Below are positions 35,801 through 45,121 of a stretch of 64,000 bases of DNA, in pieces. The notes beneath the pieces were generated by a model. It saw only the letters and a list, made by a program, of their open reading frames with translations. It searched no databases and was not told the DNA's origin. Every line of letters begins with the position of its first letter. Position 1 is the stretch's first letter. Position numbers and translations under genes: made by a program. Source of the DNA: Neodiprion pinetum (lineage: Eukaryota > Arthropoda > Insecta > Hymenoptera > Diprionidae); NCBI RefSeq assembly GCF_021155775.2, contig NC_060232.1:38413089-38477088 (forward strand), in the 5' to 3' direction.

Positions 35801-38800
35801 AGCGAGAAAAAGAGAGAGCGAGCGAGAGAGATAGAGATAGAGAAAGATTCTTCGCATTGTGGATCCTTGACCCTTTTCGAAAACCTCATCGGAGGTCCGA
35901 GGGTCGATTCGTCTCTGCGCCCATCTTTGTGCGGGTTGAAAAACAGGAGAGCAAAAGGGAAAAGTAAAGGAAAAAGGGAAAACCGGTGCAAACCCTACGG
36001 TGACGGTAAGATATGCATCTAGGCGTTTGAATGGTCCCTCTACACACACACACACACATATGTATGAGGGAGAGAGAAACCATGTATGGAATTATATACA
36101 CCTATGTCGCGGAAAGAATTCCAGGCAAGATTTTCGTGATTTTGAATAATATGTATTGCATCCCTTTCGGTCCGCTGCCGCATTTATGGATGGATGTGTA
36201 CAGACGTTGGAACCCTTAAAAGGATCAACGAATTGTCCGGGCTCCTTGCATCGGCGAACCCGGATGGCTCTCTCCTTTTCAACATTTCTATGCCACGGTG
36301 AAAGCGAGGGTGGAAGGGTGGGAGGCGACCTTTGCGTCGATAATCCTCCTCAACCCCCCCGGCTATTGCGGTATTCAAAGGATTCTCCCGTCTCTCCTTC
36401 TCTCTCTTTTTCTCCCTTTCCTTTCTCTCTCTCTTTCTCTTCCTCTCTTATTCTCCCTTCACATTTTTTTTCTTTTTTTTTTTATTCCACCACTGAGGCT
36501 CACCCTTTTCGCTCCCTGCACGTGCATTATTATCCGCACCTCCACGCATTTGGTTTACCGTAAAATATACAGGAATACATGTATACATACATTTTTTCCA
36601 CGTCTTGATACCTACGCCAAACCAGATCGGGCGTAAAGGTTTTTCGCCCACGGGATTTACCCGGATAAACGTTACTTTTACCCCGAAAAAAGACGGGGAG
36701 AATAATCGAAAATATACAGATACGATCTAAACTCTGTACAACCCATACATTTCCTTTTTTTTTTTTTTTTTTGTCGTTGGTTTTTGTTGTTATTTCTTTT
36801 TTCTTCTCGTTTTTTCTCGGTTAGATTATACAATTATACGACATGTGTATTAAACGATCAAAATAATTATGTAATGCAAAATTTTGGCCAACAGATTTTT
36901 TCTTTGCGTATCAGTCGTATCGAAGTTGTTTTTTCTTTTTTTTTTCTACATTCTGAGCGCAATTTTGTACCCACCTTTTTTTCTGCTTTTTACCAAGTAT
37001 TTATATCGTAAATATTATTTTCATATGAAAATTTGTATGTCTGGGTTTTGAGAAAAGCGGGGAAAGTTAATTTTTAATACTCATATATTGGCACTGTAAA
37101 GAATACGACTTTTGATTCGATGCGGAATCGAAGTTTGTACAATGATATTGATAAATTTTTCTTGACGAACAATTTTTATACGAATCAAGTGTTTATAGCA
37201 TCCAAGTTAATAGAATCGAGATTAGAGAGAGAGACAACTGTGAATTCAAATGAATTGATTGCTGTCGCTTATAACTGTTTATCTTTTAAAATATTTTTTT
37301 AATAATCTTATCATTTCCATCTGATGTCTATTTTTATTTATGTTTGTTGACACGTAAGACGAACTTTCTAATTTATAACCATTTAAGCATTTTTCATCAA
37401 CTTGTCCCGCTTTCCTCCAAACGTTTTCCCAGTTCTTATTGCCTGATCGACCCCAGAAAATCATACAACGCGTGTTGTTCAACACATGTATTGAAAATAA
37501 AATTTTTCTTACCTTGATAAGTGATGGGAACAGACTTATCGTCTCAACACTGCACTCACCTAAAACGAAAATAAAACGGAATTTAGAAACAGAAAAAGGA
37601 GAAGGTAAAAGAAGGTGAAATAAGAATAATAAGCGAGATGCAGTGCGTGTTATAATTGTAAAATTGAGCAGTGAAATATCAACGAGAAAGATAAGGAAAT
37701 GAGAATTTTCCATTTATCAACGAATATGAACGTATATCCATCAATCATGCGGCATTGCAAAAGAAAATCGAGACGACATTGTATCACGTATACATTCCAA
37801 GCATGGCAAAGCCAGAGAAGGATAATTAATTAGTGTAATAACCGGATTCGCTTATTACTTTCATTATACGTACAACGATCGGTGCAGAAAGCTGATATAA
37901 TGAGTAATGAGTACATGAGAAAAGGAAACATGCGTGTTGCAAGTAGTACAGGATATTACAGATTATGTCGACGATGAAAGAGAATGAATAAACGACCTTT
38001 CAAACGAATGAATGAATGAATGAATGAATTAACGGTAATAAAAAAAAAATATATATATATATGTATGTATATAAATAGGCGAGTGTTATGTACAACGCGA
38101 GCAAGAATGATAATGACAGAAGTGTAATTTCCGATCAAATTATACAGCCGAACACGAAGAACGGTGATGAAAATAATTAAGACCAAAAGGTGGTGTAAAA
38201 AATATTTAATAAGCAGAAAAAGGCACCTGTGTGTACGTGTATGATGAAACCAGCCATAGCGGTAAATTAACCCTTTTTGTGGTTGTGTGTGCGTGTGCGT
38301 GTGGCTGCGTATAATCCAAAGCTAAAGGGGGAAAAATAGAAGAGGGAAGTAAAATCGAGCGGGAGAAACAGACGCGATAAGCAGAGAGAGAGAGAGAGAC
38401 AGAGATAGAAAAAGCGGAATTAAAATAGGGAAAATAGAAAACCGAGACGCGAGATGTGAAGATGAAATTCAAATCACGTAGATCTTTATCCGAAGATGGT
38501 AACCCGGCTCTATATATATATATATATATACTCGACCGAAACGGATCGAGGTAAAAATCGAGAAGAAGTTGTAGCATGTAAGAGAACAAGAAAAAAAAAC
38601 AGAAAATGAAAAACGAGGAGTCGAGAATTCGGTAGTCGAGATCCTATTTTTCGCCCGGGGCTTCGCGCGCACTTTTATTATCCTACGCGCGTGCAGTGGG
38701 AAGAAAAGAACACGCATCGCGCATCGCATCATTCCGAATCTCGCCCAAGGGATAATATTATAGGCTTTGGAATAAGAATTATCACTGTTCCTTTTTTTTG

Positions 38801-39358
38801 CTAAGCCAGCGGAACCGGTAATCAAACGGGGGACCGACATAAGAGAAAAAAAAAAAAAAAACAAATCGTCGCAAGTGTAACTCCTCCACCGATTTTGGGC
38901 GATTTTATTGCGTGGAGGTTTTCCAAGACCATGTTTGTACACTCGAAACTCATGTGCAGGTCGCTTTTCACGATTAATTATCATGACGAACACGGGTGAC
39001 TTGAACCGATCTCGATACTCGGCTTGATCGCTGATACGCGTGCATCATCTATAATGCAAGGACGTCGAATTTCTATGAGAAGAACGTACAGTCTGATCGA
39101 AAATCCGTTGAAACAAAATATAAAAACATGAGAAAATAAAGATCCAAAAAACGTGAGTGAAACTGCAGATCAAATTGAAGCTGATTGAAGCTGATTGAAG
39201 AAAAGTAATTTTGATTCGTGAAATCGATTTCTGTTTACTGAATTTCGAGTGTTACTTCTAACCTTGTTATTTTTAACAACATCAATGAAATTACGTTACT
39301 TTACTATTTTTTCATTAAATAATTCAAGGGGCTCTATTCACTTCTGCGATTTCTAAGA
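35801..39358. other. Gene-poor stretch rich in microsatellites
   Basis: Contains (CA)n at 36043-36057, pyrimidine tracts at 36390-36480, (GAAT)n at 38006-38029 and (TA)10 at 38511-38530. No frame with recognisable protein similarity. Confidence 0.4.
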
Positions 39359-39605
39359 GATCGGTTAAAAATCGGTTGAAATGGACTGAAATAACGATGA
39401 AAAATTGGTCGAAATCGCAAATCAAACTATGTGTGAAGCTATTCGTAAAAGATCGGTTAAAAATCGGTTGAAATCGGTTGAAATAATGATAGAAATTGGT
39501 CTAAATCGTAAATCAAGCTATACGTGAAGCGATTCGTGAGGGACCGGTTGAAGATCGGTTGAAATCGGTAAAAATAACGATAAAAATTGTTCGAAATCGC
39601 TGAAC
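39359..39605. repeat. 92 bp minisatellite, about three units
   Basis: Units start at about 39359, 39451 and 39542, each with GATCGGTTAAAAATCGGTTG or a close variant, then ..ATTGGTCGAAATCG, then a partly conserved ..GTGAAGC.ATTCGT. The period is 91-92 bp. CGGTTGAAAT also repeats inside the unit. Confidence 0.75.
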
Positions 39606-39883
39606 ATCTTCGAAATTTGAATCATTTAAAATTGTTTGAGATCTCGCGGTCAACATCCTCGAACCATTGCTTCGCCACGTTCCGGTTTCAACACTTTTTG
39701 CCCCGACTGTACGTCCCATGCATCCTTAACGGCGCGTAACCAAATCTCCGGGCCCGAATCGGGGAGGGGGGGGGACGGTTAACCCGCGCAGCGTATCTCT
39801 CGATCTCCGGATCGGTCATTACGCGAGGAAGAGAGATACGAGGAGCGGGAGAATCGGGCGAGCCCGGGACCAACTCGAAAGTG

Positions 39884-39901
39884 CACCTGCCGGTGACGTC
39901 A
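39884..39901. promoter_or_regulatory. E-box next to CRE palindrome
   Basis: CACCTGC (proneural-type E-box, 39884-39890) and TGACGTCA (39894-39901) are 3 bp apart in a GC-rich stretch. The same two motifs recur in the Bearded-family promoter at 43503 and 43530. A distal enhancer or an unseen promoter are possible; function is inference. Confidence 0.3.
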
Positions 39902-39905
39902 TCCC

Positions 39906-42900
39906 GGGACTTCTTTTTCGGTTTTGTACCTGTCGCCTTCGCCCGAGGAATCGAGGAGAAAAGCAAAGGCAATAAGGGGCCTCTCTAGTTTTCGTCAAGG
40001 CTTGAGCCGTAACAGAGTTCGAATTACCGATCACAGATTTCACTCCAGCCCCATTCGCATTGATCTCCACATTTTCTTCCTCATCTTGATTCGTTCCGTT
40101 TCACCGAAATTCGACGTAACGACGATCAAATCAGATGGTATAAAAACTGATCGGTAATTGGAGTTCTCCTGAGACATTGAACTTAAAAATACTATAAAAA
40201 TGCAATCCCAAGTAAATATTGATCGAAAACAATTCCGTGCATTGCGGTAATTAGGTTTGTATTGCATACTCTTAACTTTCGTTCGTTTTCACATGTTTCT
40301 CTTTTCTCTCACACATTTATTCGTCTATAATTTATAACAACTTTGGAACGCGAAAAAAGGCATGCGAAATTCGAGGCAGTCAGGTGCCCGTAAATGTTTT
40401 ATGAATCGGGACATCTAATACCCGGGCAGCTATGATTTCAAACGTAATTTCATCCAGGTTACTGGAAACCAAAGCTGTACTGACCCAGTTTAGAATAACG
40501 GCTTTGTTCCCTGCAAGACGAGGCGACAAAAAGACATGTGCTCGCGAATTTTCGGGAAAGATGAAAAAAGTTATATTCCAAAATCCGACCGAGACTCCTT
40601 TTCTTTTTTTAGCAGATCTGTGTCGATAAGTGTTTATTCTCTTAAAAATTATCCATAAAAATAAAGAAAAAGCAACGAGATCTGTTTCAGTGAATTCGTA
40701 AAAAAAAAAAAACAAAAAAAACTTTCCGAGCAAAAGAAGAAAAAAAAAAAAAAATAAAGATTGGCCGCCTTGGAAAGAAACCGAACGAATCCGATTTGTG
40801 TTAATGTTCAACGAACTTAAAATGATTTGAAATGAAAGGTTGATATGTCAAAGCATTAGTTTCTAGCGGTTTAATAACAATCATCGCAAAGCCTACGAGT
40901 ATCAATTAATTTGACGAACACGACTACTACCTCGTGACAAAATAAGCAGTAGGAATTGATTTCGAACTCACCAGGATCGTTGAATTGAAATTTGCGAACC
41001 CGCAGCTGTGGGGAGAAGTGCAAATTCACCTGTTACTGCACCTAGGCGGTGCAGTTTATGAAGTTAACGAAAAACCGGAGCCCGGAGGCTGGCAGGGTGA
41101 TTTACCTGAGTGCAGGGGCCCGAACCTTTTGCGGGCCCACAGACCCCCAGCATAATGCGAGCCGACAGGTTCCCGCAAACCCGTGCACGGTCATGCCAAA
41201 ATGCACCCTGCGCAGGATATGCACCGCTTGTAAATATTTACGGGCCGGTTAGCCGGGCCCAAATTTATATTCCGGATTACTTCTCGTAGCGCATTTTAAT
41301 GCAGTTCAGACGGACAAACACGGCAGCTAAAGGATTCGGAAGCCGATTACTTTTTCTTTTTGCAGTATCACAAATTCGATTCTGCAATATTTCGGACGTT
41401 GAGTAAGACAGATTAAATCCTTTTCGATATGCTCGCATCTTTCGACGATTCAATTTCTCGACTTCGACTCGAGCCACGTGTACCAACTGTACAAATAACA
41501 AGCCGTGTGAGTGTCAATCAGAAACTTCATCACGCGTGATAAATAAACGTGTTTACCGAACCGTAAAACAGTTCGATAAATTTTCAACTTTCAAATCAAG
41601 AATATATGATCTCATCGATCGATATGTTATACTAAATACGACGACGAAGAGAATATTATTATCGTTTCTCACTATCGGTTTTAACGATCTTCGAACACAT
41701 GTTAATAAATAATTCCCAACCAATGTATGACAATCGAAGAACATCCGGACGTGACAAAATATCCCTCGTTACACCTGCTTTTTAATTTTTCAACGACGTT
41801 ACGTTTCAAGGACCGAGTGCCTGGTAATTTAAAACGTTTGTCACGTTTTAATATCAAGTATAAAAATAAATAAATCGTTGAAAACCGTATCGATCGGCGG
41901 TAAAATGACAACCGCCTGAATCTCAGTGGTGAAGAAATAATCGATCCTTGAGATCGCAAGCGTTCGTAAAACCCAACCTAAAACTAACCTCGGGCAAACC
42001 TCGGAGGCTTGGACAGGTTCTTAAAAACTGTTTTTTTTTCCCCGCAGGAGTCGGTCGGGTTGGGGACGCGGCCGTGACGTGGGATAATTTCAATAAAAAG
42101 ATAATTACCGCTGGGTGAAAAAAAACTGTCGACCGTTTTTACGATCCTCGGCGTCGCGTCGCGGCGAAGAAAAGAGTATCGAAAACTAAGCGGCAGTGCA
42201 TAATGTACCGAGGAATTCGCAAAAATAGTAATTTTCGAACAATAAAGTCTGCCAAATATTAAAATTTCCGTCCAAAACTTGCTCAAAGTCGTATCTGAGG
42301 CATGAATTGAGTAATTGAAGAGATCAGAGTTGGAATTGAGGAGAGCGGAACTTTTATAAAACAGTATGAATGGTACAGTGGCCATAAATGGTGCATTCGC
42401 CTTATGTTAAACATGGAAAGTTTCGAAGATAAAAATTGTGGGCATCGGTAGATGGAGAAACGTCGGTTTGACCCTCGGCCAAAGCGAAGGAAGAGGGCTT
42501 CTCCTCCTCCTCCTCATCCTCCTCCTCCTCCTTCTACTCCTCTTGCACAGCGAAGTGGTCCCTGACCTGCCTGAACCTTACTGGAACAGGGAGTGAAAAG
42601 AACTAAAATATCTCTGGAGGCTAATTACGAGAGGTTGGACCTAAGGCGCAAACCACCCGAGCGCATGACCGAGATTAATTATTCTCGAAGAGCTCTTCTC
42701 TGATGGTGCAGAGAGCGACAAGTCTGCTCGGGTCTGCCAAAGTGATCCGAGTACTGGCAACTTCACGGAATATGAAAGGCGGTCAAGCATGGGGCTTGAA
42801 GAAAACAACGCGGAACTGAACCGAGCGGGAATTCACTTGGGGATCAAGTCGATCACTTGGATTCATCGGTAACGTTGACATTCGAGTGATTGTACCAAGT

Positions 42901-43480
42901 CATTTCCATTGATCTTCACGGATTAGACAGAATCACAGGGACTCGTGACGAACCGTTGGAAATCACTCGTTAAACTGGAAGAGTGAACGCAAGCACTTAA
43001 CAAGGTAGAAGTCCATGTAAACTACTCAGCATCGATTAAGACCATTTATCGATCGCTGAACGACTTGCGCCGTTTGATTCCAAGCGATTGTCAGTGATTT
43101 CCACTAACATCGAACGATTCTTCTTGGTTTGAAAGAACACGCGTAAAGTCAATTCGCAATGTAATTTCCAACGGTCGAAGGAACGTCCCCTCGAATCGTA
43201 TCGAGAAAACACCCCCAAAGAAAGTCCAGCCCTCGACCTGTTTCGACAGGTCTCTTTCTTCGGCCGTAGGGGGAAAGCGTGTCGAGACTCGCAGCAAGGG
43301 ATCTTCCTCCACCATCTTCGGGTAAGCCATCAGCTCCCGGGTGAATTTTCTCCTGATTTAGTCGGGGGTGGGGCGAACGGGGTGGCGAGTCTCTGCCAGG
43401 GTGGACTTGAGCGAAGAACGCGGGGGGAGCCGAGGACGACGGCAGATGGTCGACGTGGACCCTGGGAAGCTCGGAACACG
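39906..43480. other. Upstream region of the Bearded-family gene
   Basis: No gene supported. Proneural-type E-boxes occur at 41002-41008 (GCAGCTG), 41037-41043 (CACCTGT) and 41772-41778 (CACCTGC). A (TCC)n tract lies at 42500-42533. No second exact Su(H) site was found here. The final 300 bp is GC-rich and promoter-like. Confidence 0.4.
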
Positions 43481-43485
43481 GAGAG

Positions 43486-43493
43486 TTCCCACA
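43486..43493 (-). promoter_or_regulatory. Su(H)/CSL binding site
   Basis: TTCCCACA is the complement of TGTGGGAA, an exact match to the CSL consensus YGTGRGAA. It lies 53 bp upstream of the TATA box of a Bearded-family gene, where Su(H) sites are expected. Confidence 0.7.
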
Positions 43494-43502
43494 GCCAAGG
43501 CG

Positions 43503-43509
43503 CACCTGC
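43503..43509 (-). promoter_or_regulatory. Proneural bHLH E-box
   Basis: CACCTGC is the complement of GCAGGTG and fits RCAGSTG, the site bound by proneural activator/Daughterless dimers. It is 9 bp from the Su(H) site, an S+P arrangement. Confidence 0.6.
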
Positions 43510-43529
43510 CTCCCCCACCAGCTACCCCG

Positions 43530-43537
43530 TGACGTCA
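43530..43537. promoter_or_regulatory. CRE palindrome
   Basis: Perfect TGACGTCA, the consensus for CREB/ATF dimers, 8 bp before the TATA box. Confidence 0.5.
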
Positions 43538-43545
43538 CAGAGCTC

Positions 43546-43552
43546 TATATAA
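43546..43552 (+). promoter_or_regulatory. TATA box
   Basis: TATATAA. Transcription is expected to start near 43577, where the sequence GCACATTC is initiator-like. The coding start is 230 bp downstream with no intron needed. Confidence 0.7.
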
Positions 43553-43703
43553 CCGGCGGGGTGGCTGGACCAGAGCACATTCGCTGACAAGCCTCAGACG
43601 AGACGAGACTAGCTACGAAAATTCGGTATAACAAAAAAAAAAAAAAACGCGCTGCGAGTTAAAACGACATCGCAACTTTGCGTACACAGTAGTAAACGCT
43701 CTG

Positions 43704-43721
43704 ATGTGTGACGGTATATAG
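43704..43721 (+). other. Five-codon upstream ORF
   Basis: The only ATG between the predicted transcription start and the main start; it is followed by four codons and TAG. It could mildly lower translation of the main frame. Confidence 0.35.
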
Positions 43722-43781
43722 AGACACGGTGTGCGAGAGTATACATATATATATCCAACAACAACAACGACGACAAAGAAA

Positions 43782-44291
43782 ATGGCGGCAACAACGATCA
43801 ACAGCCACGTGTTCGAGTGCGATAACGAGCTGAACGACAATCTGTACAACATCAAGTTGTCAACCAGCAATAAGCAGACCTCAAGTGCTCGACGAGTAAA
43901 GAAGATCCTGAAGCCGCTTTTGAGACTGCTCAAGAAGTCCGGAGGCGGTAAGAAGAGCGCCAAATCGCTCAAGGGACAGCAGAGGGCTCAGCCTCAGGTG
44001 GAGGTCTTCACCGAGGAGGTCGACAACCAGAACAATGCCAACGAGGCACTGGAACAGCGGCTTCTAGCCGGCCTGGAAGAAGCCGAGGAGGGAGCAGCCA
44101 TCACCGTTTGCCTCGATGGTCAGATGACCGTCGTTCCCGTGGTCCCCGGACAGTGTTACGTTCCCGTTCACTTCGCCCACACCCACGCCGGCGACTTCTA
44201 CTGGACGACGATCTCCCTCGCCGACAGTGACCTCTGCTACAAGGAACGAGCCTTCTCCCAGAACCAGCAGCCCGAGATGCAGGTCGCCTAA
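43782..44291 (+). CDS. Bearded-family protein (E(spl)m4 / m-alpha-like)
   Basis: A 169-residue intronless frame; the ATG at 43782-43784 is in a good insect context (AGAAAATGG). Residues 37-52, RRVKKILKPLLRLLKK, form the basic amphipathic helix typical of Bearded proteins. Residues 84-91, NNANEALE, carry the NxxN motif known to contact Neuralized. Residues 127-143, VPVHFAHTHAGDFYWTT, are the family signature box. In Drosophila these small proteins inhibit the E3 ligase Neuralized at the plasma membrane and so limit Delta endocytosis and Notch signalling during lateral inhibition. The C-terminus (...QQPEMQVA) lacks the fly m4/m-alpha terminal box in recognisable form. Su(H), E-box and TATA sites upstream and K, Brd and GY boxes downstream fit Notch activation plus microRNA repression. 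No E(spl) bHLH gene is in this window. The family assignment is secure; one-to-one orthology with m4, m-alpha or Tom is not. Confidence 0.93.
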   Translation: MAATTINSHVFECDNELNDNLYNIKLSTSNKQTSSARRVKKILKPLLRLLKKSGGGKKSAKSLKGQQRAQPQVEVFTEEVDNQNNANEALEQRLLAGLEEAEEGAAITVCLDGQMTVVPVVPGQCYVPVHFAHTHAGDFYWTTISLADSDLCYKERAFSQNQQPEMQVA

Positions 44292-44504
44292 GTGCGATGG
44301 GTTCCATGGGTTTAAGCTCCGGTTCAAGTTCCAGTTTCGCGGAAAGCTAAAAAAGGAGACTCATCCCGGCCTCGACATTGATTAAAAACGAGGTGCAACC
44401 GGGATGCGGGAAGAAAGAAGAGAGAAGAGTAAAAACGAGAGAGAGAGAGAGGGAGAGAGAGAAAGAGAAAGACTTTATTTAGACGTAAGATAATTATTTC
44501 AAAC

Positions 44505-44510
44505 TGTGAT
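44505..44510 (+). promoter_or_regulatory. K box 1 in 3' UTR
   Basis: TGTGAT, the sequence complementary to the seed of the miR-2/11/13 group and known to repress E(spl)-complex transcripts. Context CTGTGATT. Confidence 0.65.
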
Positions 44511-44678
44511 TAGTAGTTTAAACGATTATTGTTACGATTACTGTTCGTATTCGAGTTACTTGTTACTTGTATGTCTATCTGATATTTGCTCAATTGAAAG
44601 AGAGGAGAACCGTTTTGCGGGATTCGATTATTGGGCACGATCTCGTACAGCATGTTTTGCAAAACAACTGTCGAGATT

Positions 44679-44684
44679 TGTGAT
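44679..44684 (+). promoter_or_regulatory. K box 2 in 3' UTR
   Basis: TGTGAT within TTGTGATA. Confidence 0.65.
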
Positions 44685-44828
44685 ATACAAATTCCTTCAA
44701 AATTTGATTATTTTTTTAATTTTTCATGGTACAACACACGTATACGGTTAAAGTATTCCTTTCATGCGATTAGTGCGATTATTTTTTGTATAATCTTGTT
44801 TCTGCATGACGACAATTTCATTCGCACC

Positions 44829-44834
44829 TGTGAT
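44829..44834 (+). promoter_or_regulatory. K box 3 in 3' UTR
   Basis: TGTGAT within CTGTGATA, the full extended K-box consensus. Confidence 0.7.
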
Positions 44835-44875
44835 ATTCGTACCTAAACACTTGACTTTTAGAGTTATAATTATTT

Positions 44876-44882
44876 AGCTTTA
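44876..44882 (+). promoter_or_regulatory. Brd box in 3' UTR
   Basis: AGCTTTA, exact Brd-box heptamer, complementary to the miR-4/miR-79 seed type. Confidence 0.7.
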
Positions 44883-44913
44883 AGTTTCACTATTGTTGTA
44901 ATATTGTAACATG

Positions 44914-44940
<27 letters not shown>
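44914..44940. repeat. (CA)n microsatellite in 3' UTR
   Basis: About 13 CA units between the Brd box and the fourth K box. Confidence 0.9.
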
Positions 44941-44944
<4 letters not shown>

Positions 44945-44956
44945 GCGCGTGCATAT

Positions 44957-44962
44957 TGTGAT
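44957..44962 (+). promoter_or_regulatory. K box 4 in 3' UTR
   Basis: TGTGAT within TTGTGATA. A near-miss Brd box (GGCTTTA) follows at 44966. Confidence 0.6.
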
Positions 44963-45070
44963 ATCGGCTTTAAAATCCTGTAGAAGGAATAATTCGATTG
45001 ATCGACCATTCAGTCGCCACATTTTATAATTAAATGTAAATATTAAGATTATATTATATCAAATCATATC

Positions 45071-45077
45071 GTCTTCC
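45071..45077 (+). promoter_or_regulatory. GY box in 3' UTR
   Basis: GTCTTCC, exact GY-box heptamer, complementary to the miR-7 seed. Confidence 0.65.
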
Positions 45078-45115
45078 AATTTTATCGTATTACAACCACA
45101 AGTGGAAAAAAAAAA

Positions 45116-45121
45116 AATAAA
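45116..45121 (+). terminator. Polyadenylation signal of the Bearded-family gene
   Basis: AATAAA about 40 nt after the GY box, giving a 3' UTR of about 850 nt that encloses all six microRNA-type motifs. Confidence 0.5.

Noticed and set aside
39688..39972. 94-codon minus-strand frame in GC-rich DNA
   Set aside because: Overlaps other open frames, no domain seen; the E-box/CRE motifs in it fit regulation better than coding.
43731..43781. Upstream extension of the Bearded-family frame
   Set aside because: It begins with GTG, encodes a threonine/tyrosine-rich leader without family similarity, and the ATG at 43782 has a good context.
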